From: Pseudohoeflea suaedae
GTDB taxonomy: Bacteria; Pseudomonadota; Alphaproteobacteria; Rhizobiales; Rhizobiaceae
Direction: 5' to 3'
Length of the DNA stretch: 64,000 nucleotides
NCBI RefSeq assembly: GCF_004354915.1
Contig: NZ_SMSI01000001.1
Coordinates: 744,001-808,000 of the forward strand
The translations under genes were made by a program, and so were the position numbers. Numbering within the stretch: position 1 is the first letter of the stretch; every line of letters begins with the position of its first letter. Positions 57,884 through 64,000 of the stretch are shown here, in pieces. Below the pieces are notes generated by a model. The model saw only the letters and a list, made by a program, of their open reading frames with translations. It did no database searches and was not told the DNA's origin.

Positions 57884-58303
57884 ATCATCAGGATGTAGAA
57901 TTTCTTTCGCCGCTAGATCATGTCCCCGTGGAAAATGCTCCGAGACAGGAGCAGAAACCACACATCCACGCCGATTTCTTGAATCGCAATCAATGCGGAT
58001 CGCAAGGACTTAGCATGACTAACCCATTGTCGGAAAGTAAGGAATACAAGTATTCTGACATTGTGTCAGAAAACTTACCGTTAAATCATCAAGAGCGTAT
58101 GTAACCAGTGCGCGTGTCATTTTGACAGCTGCGCGTAATGCGTCGAGGACCCGCGCGATATTTTCCTGCGGCACGTGAATTCTCGTTTTGCAATGCAAAA
58201 ACTTACGCATGGTAAGGATGAATTTTTTCAAAGACCTACTTACAAATGAGACTTAGTATAAATATATCTCTATATAAAGAGTATCTTTGATATGGAGGCC
58301 GCT
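57884..58303. promoter_or_regulatory. divergent regulatory region with two palindromes, ArsR gene / DUF2892 gene
   Basis: The 420-base interval holds no supported gene. It contains GAATACAAGTATTC (58042-58055; a perfect palindrome with two central bases), overlapped by TTCTGACATTGTGTCAGAA (58053-58071; eight-base arms, three-base centre). Near the DUF2892 start is an AT-rich stretch with ATATA-TCTC-TATAT (about 58262-58275). One or more of these is probably the repressor's operator; which one cannot be decided by eye. Confidence 0.55.
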
Positions 58304-58504
58304 ATGACGGTTGACAGGCTTGTGCTCGCATTCGCGGGATTGATGGTTCTTGTGTCGGTCGCGCTCACGGTTTGGGTGTCGCCCTACTTCGCATGGTTCA
58401 CCGTCTTTATCGGCGCGAACATGCTGCAATCCGCGTTCACCGGGCTCTGTCCCGCCGCGGTCGTCTTCCGGAAGCTCGGTATAAAGCCCGGTCCGGCGTT
58501 CTGA
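58304..58504 (+). CDS. DUF2892 small membrane protein
   Basis: A 66-residue inner membrane protein with two hydrophobic helices (about 4-25, RLVLAFAGLMVLVSVALTVW, and about 30-48) followed by the signature GLCPAAVVFRKLGIKPG, which holds the Cys-Pro pair found in DUF2892 proteins and the membrane tail of rhodanese YgaP. The start at 58304 is preferred because GGAGG at 58294-58298 is correctly spaced for it; an in-frame ATG at 58292 would overlap that site. It is divergent from the BigR-like repressor and is probably its target. Confidence 0.85.
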   Translation: MTVDRLVLAFAGLMVLVSVALTVWVSPYFAWFTVFIGANMLQSAFTGLCPAAVVFRKLGIKPGPAF

Positions 58505-58545
58505 AGCTCAAGGCTTCACGAGCTGACATTTCGAACGACGCTCAC

Positions 58546-58574
58546 GAAAAAGGCGCCCCTGAGGCAGGAGCGCC
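58546..58574 (-). terminator. intrinsic terminator on the minus strand after the small ORF
   Basis: On the minus strand GGCGCTCCTG (58574-58565) pairs with CAGGGGCGCC (58561-58552), ten pairs with one T-G wobble and a three-base loop, followed directly by five T. It lies 28 bases after the stop of the 36-codon ORF and supports a real minus-strand transcript. On the plus strand there is no T run. Confidence 0.75.
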
Positions 58575-58601
58575 GTATCTTTCCGCGTCGTGCAACTGTC
58601 T

Positions 58602-58712
58602 TCAGAACGTCATGGCAAGCCGAGGGCGCTTCTCGACGCAATGAAGAAGAGCCGAGACACTCGCAAGTGTAGCGGCAGCGATCACCAGGGCACCAATTCC
58701 AAGAACAGTCAT
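58602..58712 (-). CDS. putative 36-residue single-pass membrane protein
   Basis: A short ORF on the minus strand reads MTVLGIGALVIAAATLASVS and continues ALLHCVEKRPRLAMTF. One hydrophobic helix fills residues about 3-23, followed by a Cys and a basic tail, so it would insert in the inner membrane. GGAG is nine bases before the ATG, and a strong intrinsic terminator follows the stop, which together make a complete small gene. I do not recognise the protein. It is convergent with the DUF2892 gene and upstream of the che operon in the opposite direction. Without comparison to related genomes the assignment stays tentative. Confidence 0.5.
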   Translation of the reverse strand: MTVLGIGALVIAAATLASVSALLHCVEKRPRLAMTF

Positions 58713-59099
58713 TGCTCGTACTCCGAAGGCTTCATTGCCTTTGTTGTCGGCCAATATCGCCGGTTTGTCTTGCGCGAGCCTTGCCTGAGTACTGATTTTT
58801 CAAATCTTAACAATCTCTTAACGCAACTGGTCTGATCCCCGGAAGCCGCAACGATGTGTTAACCTTCGAGCAAGGAATTAACCATAATGATTATGGGGAA
58901 CGGGACGGAGTGCGACCGACCGAATTCGGGGTGACGGACAGCACAGGCATGAAGCCGCTCCTCCTGCTCCGGTTGCGCCCGGAATTAGTCGAGTAAACAG
59001 CAGCAGTTCTGAGAAGCGCACCCGGTGTGGATCGTCTCCGCATTCGGGAAGCGGCTCTGCCCGCGATTCACGCGGTACGGAGCGGAAACGGGGGACGAC
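58713..59099 (+). promoter_or_regulatory. upstream region of the che operon with CtrA-type box and palindrome
   Basis: No supported coding sequence other than the small minus-strand ORF that begins at its left end. TTAA-CAATCTC-TTAAC at 58807-58822 is an exact match to the full CtrA consensus TTAA-N7-TTAAC. Additional TTAACC copies lie at about 58859-58864 and 58878-58883. CCATAATGATTATGG at 58882-58896 is a perfect palindrome with one central base. The region very likely controls the che operon. Confidence 0.6.
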
Positions 59100-60617
59100 G
59101 TGACGCAAGCCAACCAGACGGCGCGGGATCCGGCGGCTTTTGCCGGGCTTCAATCGCGCCTCGGCCTGATCGGGATGAACGATTCCGATCGCGCACGTCT
59201 GAGCGCCATGCGTCCGCTGGTCGAAGCAGAGGCTCGCAGCGCGCTTACCGACTATTTCCGCAAACTCGAAGTCCAGCCCGATACCACGCGTCTTTTCTCC
59301 TCGTCCCGCCAGATCGATCGTCTGCAGGAACTGGAAGTCTCTCACTGGTCGATCCTCGCCGATGCTCGCTTCGACAGCCTGTATGCGGACCGCTCGGTTA
59401 TCCTCGGCGATGTCCGCCAGCGCATCGGTCTCGAGCCAGGCTGGTCCATCGGCGGGCATGCAATGGTTCTCGAGGCTGTCATCCGCAAGCTGGCCCTCAA
59501 GAGCTCCAGCCGTTTCAGCCTGTTCTCGAACGGACGCGACCGCGCGGAATTCGCCGATAACGTCATCGCTGCGGTCAAGGCTGTATTGCTCGACATCGAT
59601 GTCCAGTTCACCCACCGCCTGGGCGAAGAACTGCGCCAGCGCGACGAGGCGCACCGGATCGACCTCGAACAGGCGCATGCACGCGTGGCCGAAAGCTTTG
59701 GCCGTGTGATCGATGCGCTGGCCGAAGGCCACCTCGACGAGCGGGTGCAAGCCGGGGACGCCGGGCCGCACTCGGACCTGGCCGACCGCTTCAATGCGAT
59801 GATCGATCACCTGACCTCGATGCTCGAGGACACGGGCGAGGGGGCCGAGGGCGCGGCGTCGCGGCTCGGGGAGCTCTCGCGGGAAGCGGCGAACGTTCGC
59901 GCCGGCCTGGATGAGACCGCCGACGATCTCGTGTCGGGAGGCGAGCGCCTTTCGGAAATCGCCCGCGACATTCGCCGCGCGGCCGAAGGCGCCAGGAGCG
60001 CCGAGGATGTCATCGCGGTCGCTCGTACGAGCGCCGAGGAAAGCGACCGTGTCGTTGCCCGTGCCATCGATGCGATGGCTGGGGTTGAAACATCGGCCGA
60101 GGAAATCGGCAAGATCATCGGCGTGATCGACGAGATCGCATTCCAGACCAATCTCCTGGCTCTGAACGCCGGTATCGAGGCGGCGCGTGCCGGCGATGCC
60201 GGTCGCGGCTTCGCCGTCGTGGCCCAGGAAGTCCGCGCTCTGGCGCAACGCTCGGCGGGTGCCGCCAGCGAGATCAAGGAACTGGTTGCCGGAACGAAGA
60301 CGCAGGTCGGTCGGGGCGTCGAACTGGTGGGCAATACGCGCTCGGTCATTTCCGACCTCGTGGCCCAGGTCGAACGGATCAACGATGCGGTGAGCGGTGT
60401 CGGGGCATCCGGCCTCAGCCATGCCAGCGAAATCGAAGGCGCCGCACAGCAGATCGGCGTGGCGGGCAACCGGGTCGGCAACGAATCGAGGCGCGCGGAA
60501 ACCGTCGCGGAAGGCGCCGGCGACCTTGGCGCGATCATCGCGGATCTTGGTGCGCGCATCCGCTCATGCCGCACGTTCGAGCATGTCGAGATTGCCGGTC
60601 GGAGACTGGCAGGATGA
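59100..60617 (+). CDS. soluble globin-domain methyl-accepting chemotaxis protein (IcpA/HemAT-like) with altered haem site
   Basis: A 505-residue cytosolic chemoreceptor with no membrane segment. Residues about 20-185 are a protoglobin/HemAT-like sensor domain ([40 protein letters not shown]), then a HAMP-like stretch (about 205-255) and an MCP signalling domain with the conserved tip [20 protein letters not shown], then [20 protein letters not shown]. In HemAT the proximal haem His lies in HLRIGL; here the aligned position is Arg106 (VRQRIGL), so normal haem ligation is doubtful. It is the first gene of the che operon. The GTG at 59100 after GGGGGA is taken as start; an upstream GTG in frame gives an unlikely leader. 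Confidence 0.85.
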   Translation: MTQANQTARDPAAFAGLQSRLGLIGMNDSDRARLSAMRPLVEAEARSALTDYFRKLEVQPDTTRLFSSSRQIDRLQELEVSHWSILADARFDSLYADRSVILGDVRQRIGLEPGWSIGGHAMVLEAVIRKLALKSSSRFSLFSNGRDRAEFADNVIAAVKAVLLDIDVQFTHRLGEELRQRDEAHRIDLEQAHARVAESFGRVIDALAEGHLDERVQAGDAGPHSDLADRFNAMIDHLTSMLEDTGEGAEGAASRLGELSREAANVRAGLDETADDLVSGGERLSEIARDIRRAAEGARSAEDVIAVARTSAEESDRVVARAIDAMAGVETSAEEIGKIIGVIDEIAFQTNLLALNAGIEAARAGDAGRGFAVVAQEVRALAQRSAGAASEIKELVAGTKTQVGRGVELVGNTRSVISDLVAQVERINDAVSGVGASGLSHASEIEGAAQQIGVAGNRVGNESRRAETVAEGAGDLGAIIADLGARIRSCRTFEHVEIAGRRLAG

Positions 60618-60642
60618 ACGTTGTTGAAACTTGGAGGAGCCA

Positions 60643-60939
60643 ATGACGAGCGCAGATGAGGCACCGCATGTGCTGAAGCTGCCGGCGGTTCTGGATTTGC
60701 CGGCCGCAAGCAGGTTGCATGAGCAGGTGCTCACGCTTCAGGAGAAGAATATCGCAGTCGACGCGTCGGAGGTTTCGCGGGTCGGTGCGCAGTGCATACA
60801 GGTTCTGCTTTCAGCGGCAGAGAGTTGGCGTCGTGCAGGCCGTGCGTTTTCGGTCAACCAGTCATCCGAAACATTCGCGAGAACTCTTCAGCTTCTCGGG
60901 GTGACGGATGAATCTGTCGTTCCAATGGAGATCATATGA
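60643..60939 (+). CDS. STAS-domain protein of the che operon
   Basis: A 98-residue STAS domain protein: VLKLPAVLDLPAASRLHEQV, then LQEKNIAVDASEVSRVGAQC and the conserved helix IQVLLSAAESWRRAGRAF. The Ser/Asp positions common in anti-sigma antagonist STAS proteins (DASEVSRVGAQ) are present in part. In the Agrobacterium and Sinorhizobium che operons a similar small ORF lies in this place; it was called orf2 or CheS in some papers, and may assist kinase/CheY1 control. The GGAGGAG site fixes the start at 60643. Its end overlaps cheY1 by four bases (ATGA). Confidence 0.85.
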   Translation: MTSADEAPHVLKLPAVLDLPAASRLHEQVLTLQEKNIAVDASEVSRVGAQCIQVLLSAAESWRRAGRAFSVNQSSETFARTLQLLGVTDESVVPMEII

Positions 60940-61304
60940 TGAAGAAGAAAGTTCTGACGGTGGATGACTCCCGCACCATCCGCAACATGCTGCTCGTCAC
61001 CCTCAACAATGCGGGTTTCGAAACGGTGCAGGCCGAGGATGGCGTGGAAGGTCTCGAGGTTCTCGAGGAATCCGATCCCGACGTGATCGTCACCGATATC
61101 AACATGCCCCGGCTCGATGGCTTCGGCTTCATCGAAGGCGTACGGCGTAACGACCGGTACCGGGCCATTCCGATCCTCGTTCTCACCACCGAGAGCGATC
61201 CGGAGAAGAAGAACCGCGCACGCGAGGCCGGGGCCACCGGCTGGATCGTCAAGCCGTTCGACCCCACAAAACTGATTGCCGCGATCGAGCGTGTTACCGC
61301 CTGA
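60936..61304 (+). CDS. cheY1: chemotaxis response regulator CheY1
   Basis: A 122-residue single receiver. The acidic pair is VDDS (about 9-12), the phospho-Asp54 is in VIVTDINMPRLDG, Thr in LTTESDP is at about 83 and Lys in WIVKPFDPTK is at about 105. It has no DNA-binding part. In rhizobia CheY1 usually acts as a phosphate sink while CheY2 stops the motor; which role this copy has cannot be seen here. The start ATG overlaps the STAS gene stop; a second ATG one codon on is equally possible. Confidence 0.92.
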   Translation: MMKKKVLTVDDSRTIRNMLLVTLNNAGFETVQAEDGVEGLEVLEESDPDVIVTDINMPRLDGFGFIEGVRRNDRYRAIPILVLTTESDPEKKNRAREAGATGWIVKPFDPTKLIAAIERVTA

Positions 61305-61317
61305 CAGGACAGCTGCT

Positions 61318-63642
61318 ATGGACATGAACGAAATCAAGGAGATCTTCTTCCAGGAGTGCGAGGAGCAACTCGCCGAACTGGAATCGGGTCTGCTCGCTCT
61401 CAACGATGGTGATACGGATATCGAGACGGTCAACGCCGTTTTCCGAGCCGTTCACTCCATCAAGGGCGGGGCGGGTGCTTTCGGCCTGGATGATCTGGTC
61501 GGCTTCGCCCATGTCTTCGAGACCACGCTTGATTGCGTTCGATCCCAGACGCTGGAGCCGACGCAGGATGTCCTGAAGGTCATGCTTCGCTCGGCTGACG
61601 TGCTGGCGGATCTGACCGCCGCAGCGCGCGAAGGCGGATCGGTGGAGGCGGAAAGAACCGCCGTTCTGGCCAAGGAACTCGAAGCGCTTGCGAAGGGCGA
61701 AGCGCTGCCCGCCGCCCCGGTCGCAGCCGCTCCCGCGGCAGCGGCGCCGCCTCCGGTGGTCGCATCAGCGGAGCCGGTCTCCGAGCCGACCGACGAGAGC
61801 GGCTTTCAGCCGGTACCGTTCTCCTTCGACGACTTCTCGGACGAGGAGGGCGACGTTTCCGCGCCCGTCGAGACGACCGGTTCCGAAAGCTACAGCAACA
61901 AGTTCACAGTCAGGTTCAAGCCGCGCTCGGATCTTTACGCCAACGGCAACGAAACGGTGCTGCTTCTGCGCGATCTCGCCAAGCTCGGCGAAATGCGGGT
62001 GCGGTGCGAAACGGACGGTCTTCCCGCAATCGACAAGCTCGATCCTGAAGGCGCCTACCTCGCCTGGTTGATCGAGATATCGACCAACTCCGCGGAAGAC
62101 GAGATCCGCTCCGTCTTCGAATTCGCCGAATGGGACTGCCAGCTGGAAGTCACCGCCGGGGAGCCGGGCGTGGAAATGCCGGAAACGGCCGCGGTCGAAG
62201 AGCCGGAAGACGCTCCGATGGCCGTGGTGCCGTTCGATCTGTCCCTTCTCGACGACGAGCCTGCCGCCGCTGAAGCCGCAGCACCTGCCGAGACCGATAT
62301 TGCGCAGGTCACGGCGGCATCGGGGGAACCTGCCGACGCCGGGCAGCCTGCGCCTGAACTGCCGGCAGCAACGGCCGCAATCGCCGCAAACGCGGAAAAG
62401 CAGAAGGCGGCCGCCGTCGCTGCCGTACCGGCCGCTCCGCAGACAATCCGCGTCGATCTCGATCGCGTCGACCGCCTCATCAACCTCGTGGGCGAGCTGG
62501 TGATCAACCAGGCCATGCTGGCCCAGAGTGTCGTCGAGAATGAAACCGGCGGTGCCTCCGCCATCAATCTGGGTCTCGATGAGCTGCAGCAGCTTACCCG
62601 CGAGATCCAGGATTCGGTCATGGCGATCCGCGCCCAACCGGTCAAGCCGGTGTTCCAGCGCATGTCGCGTATCGTTCGCGAAATTGCCGACATGACCGGC
62701 AAGACCGTTCGTCTCGTCACCGAAGGGGAAAACACCGAGGTCGACAAGACGGTCATCGACAAGCTCGCCGAGCCGCTCACCCACATGATCCGCAATGCGG
62801 TCGATCACGGTCTGGAGACGCCCGAAAAACGTGAGGCCATCGGCAAGAGCAGGGAAGGCGTTCTCCGGCTTTCGGCAAAGCACCGTTCAGGCCGCATCGT
62901 CATCGAAATCGCCGATGATGGCGCCGGCATCAACCGCGAACGGGTGCGCCAGAAGGCGATCGACAACGGCCTGATCACGGCGGAGCAGAACCTGCCGGAC
63001 GAAGAGATCGACAACCTGATCTTCCATCCGGGCTTCTCGACGGCGGAGAAACTCTCCGACATTTCCGGTCGCGGGGTCGGCATGGACGTGGTCAAGCGTT
63101 CGATCCAGTCGCTGGGCGGTCGTATCAACATTACCTCGACGCCGGGCAAGGGCTCGATCTTCACGATGAGCCTGCCGCTCACCCTCGCCGTCCTTGACGG
63201 CATGGTGGTCACTGTTGCCGGCCAGACGCTGGTCGTTCCGCTGACCGCGATCGTCGAGACGTTGCAGCCCGAGAAGCAGGACATCCATTCCTTCGGCTCC
63301 AACCAGCGTCTCATCGCAATCCGCGATACGTTCTGCCCGCTCGTCGATGTGGGCCACATCCTGCGCTTCCGTCCGCATTATGCCGATCCGGTCGAGGGCG
63401 TGGCGCTCCTCGTCGAGAGCGAGGGCGGCGGGCAGCGCGCGCTCATGGTCGATGCAATTCAGGGCCAGCGTCAGGTAGTCATTAAGTCTTTGGAGGCAAA
63501 TTACACGAGCGTGCCGGGCATTGCGGCCGCAACCATCCTCGGTGACGGGCGTGTCGCTCTCATTCTGGATGTGGATTCCGTGGTGGCGGCGTCGCGGGGA
63601 CAGTCAATGCGTGGAGAGATGTCGCTCGCGGCTGCTGGCTAG
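61318..63642 (+). CDS. cheA: chemotaxis histidine kinase CheA
   Basis: A 774-residue kinase. The P1 domain has phospho-His46 (FRAVHSIKGGAGAFGLDDLV), a Pro/Ala-rich linker follows, a P2-like part lies at about 196-285, a second linker rich in Ala/Glu at about 290-375, the P3 dimer domain starts with RVDLDRVDRLINLVGELVIN at about 380, the P4 ATPase has HMIRNAVDHGLETPEKREAI, DDGAGINRERV and SGRGVGMDVVKRSI, and the C-terminal P5 CheW-like domain ends the protein. All domains look intact. Start 61318 is the family N-terminus (MDMNEIKEIFFQECEEQLAE). Confidence 0.96.
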   Translation: MDMNEIKEIFFQECEEQLAELESGLLALNDGDTDIETVNAVFRAVHSIKGGAGAFGLDDLVGFAHVFETTLDCVRSQTLEPTQDVLKVMLRSADVLADLTAAAREGGSVEAERTAVLAKELEALAKGEALPAAPVAAAPAAAAPPPVVASAEPVSEPTDESGFQPVPFSFDDFSDEEGDVSAPVETTGSESYSNKFTVRFKPRSDLYANGNETVLLLRDLAKLGEMRVRCETDGLPAIDKLDPEGAYLAWLIEISTNSAEDEIRSVFEFAEWDCQLEVTAGEPGVEMPETAAVEEPEDAPMAVVPFDLSLLDDEPAAAEAAAPAETDIAQVTAASGEPADAGQPAPELPAATAAIAANAEKQKAAAVAAVPAAPQTIRVDLDRVDRLINLVGELVINQAMLAQSVVENETGGASAINLGLDELQQLTREIQDSVMAIRAQPVKPVFQRMSRIVREIADMTGKTVRLVTEGENTEVDKTVIDKLAEPLTHMIRNAVDHGLETPEKREAIGKSREGVLRLSAKHRSGRIVIEIADDGAGINRERVRQKAIDNGLITAEQNLPDEEIDNLIFHPGFSTAEKLSDISGRGVGMDVVKRSIQSLGGRINITSTPGKGSIFTMSLPLTLAVLDGMVVTVAGQTLVVPLTAIVETLQPEKQDIHSFGSNQRLIAIRDTFCPLVDVGHILRFRPHYADPVEGVALLVESEGGGQRALMVDAIQGQRQVVIKSLEANYTSVPGIAAATILGDGRVALILDVDSVVAASRGQSMRGEMSLAAAG

Positions 63643-63671
63643 CATGCCGGTCGCGACCATCAGGAAAGTCG

Positions 63672-64000
63672 ATGCCGATGAACACCAGTGTGGTTGCCCC
63701 TAGCGGGAAACAGGAAGAATGCGTGGTCAGCGGGGAATTCCCGATGACCCGGAAGGATTTGGCGGATATTGCCGCCATGATCCATGCCGATGCCGGGATT
63801 TCCCTCAACGACAGCAAGGCGTCGCTCGTCTATTCGCGTTTGTCGAAGCGTCTGCGTCGGCTGGGCTTCGCGGCCTTCAGCGAATACTGCCGTTTCGTCG
63901 CCGCTGAAGAGGGGGCGGCCGAACGCCGGGAGATGCTGTCCGCGCTGACGACCAATTTCACCAAGTTCTTCCGAGAGAGCCACCATTTCGATCACCTCGA
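63672..64000 (+). CDS. cheR: chemotaxis protein methyltransferase CheR, 5' part only
   Basis: The first 109 residues of CheR, cut by the right edge of the window. The N-terminal CheR helical domain is clear (DLADIAAMIHADAGISLNDS, then KASLVYSRLSKRLRRLGFAA) and it runs into the conserved TTNFTKFFRESHHFDHL. The SAM-binding part lies outside. CheR methylates receptor glutamates using S-adenosylmethionine. It follows cheA directly, with AGGAAAG before it; ATG at 63672 or 63678 are both possible. No cheW lies between cheA and cheR, as in the Agrobacterium cluster. Confidence 0.93.
   Translation, partial: MPMNTSVVAPSGKQEECVVSGEFPMTRKDLADIAAMIHADAGISLNDSKASLVYSRLSKRLRRLGFAAFSEYCRFVAAEEGAAERREMLSALTTNFTKFFRESHHFDHL

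Noticed and set aside
58019-58231. 70-codon frame on the minus strand in the ArsR/DUF2892 interval
   Set aside because: No ribosome site, it contains the operator-like palindromes, and the translation has no hydrophobic or domain pattern that would support it.
58590-58835. 81-codon plus-strand frame upstream of the che operon
   Set aside because: It overlaps the better supported minus-strand small ORF and the exact CtrA box, and has no ribosome site or hydrophobic pattern.

Overview
The window is GC-rich, gene-dense chromosomal DNA of an alphaproteobacterium, most likely of the order Hyphomicrobiales (Rhizobiales). Reasons: a che operon in the Agrobacterium/Sinorhizobium order (soluble globin-type receptor, STAS protein, cheY1, cheA, cheR), a PodJ/Sel1-type polarity protein, Omp31-like porins, the four-gene ligase-associated DNA repair set, and CtrA-type TTAA-N7-TTAAC boxes. 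The genus cannot be named from this sequence. I see no transposase, integrase, prophage gene or CRISPR array.

Layout. (1) 1-5763, minus strand: a fatty acid / branched-chain acyl-CoA degradation operon (two acyl-CoA dehydrogenases, a thiolase and a FadB-type protein cut by the window edge) behind a MerR (LiuR-like) regulator and a matching palindromic operator. (2) 6084-11902, plus: a PodJ-like cell-pole protein, then a TauE-type exporter with its TIGR02186 partner. (3) 11905-18975: a divergent DNA repair cluster, with an Lhr-type helicase and PdeM nuclease on minus, a Pso2-like exonuclease and ATP-dependent ligase on plus, and a TPR-methyltransferase between them. (4) 19039-24090: a DUF6460 protein, a histone-deacetylase-like hydrolase, a MATE pump, pyrD, a DUF952 protein and two small envelope proteins. 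(5) 24189-37780: an acetate-sensing and uptake region with a CrbR-like LuxR regulator and CrbS-like transporter/hybrid kinase, then (after mscL and an aminotransferase) the DUF4212/ActP symporter pair, a cNMP/CBS/DUF294 protein, an unknown membrane protein, a lone receiver, and an exonuclease fused to a degenerate membrane sensor kinase. (6) 37960-39503: tandem Omp31-like genes. (7) 39740-46121: housekeeping, with tRNA-Thr, murA, DUF2948, hisD, UPF0262, a low-MW phosphatase, infA, maf, yacG and tRNA-Phe. (8) 46506-48215: an FAD oxidoreductase and YjbQ. (9) 48269-57464: a ROK (XylR-like) repressor that overlaps a di-haem peroxidase and a CRTAC1 protein, divergent from xylF-xylH-xylG-xylA. (10) 57548-58712: a BigR/SqrR-like ArsR repressor, a DUF2892 protein and an unannotated 36-codon membrane ORF. 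(11) 59100 to the end: the che operon.

The observations I find most worth checking are the exonuclease fused to a sensor-kinase remnant inside the acetate locus, the che-operon globin receptor whose proximal haem histidine is an arginine, the overlapping xylR / di-haem peroxidase / CRTAC1 operon, and the small ORF at 58602-58712 with its own terminator. All assignments rest on reading motifs by eye; no database search was run.
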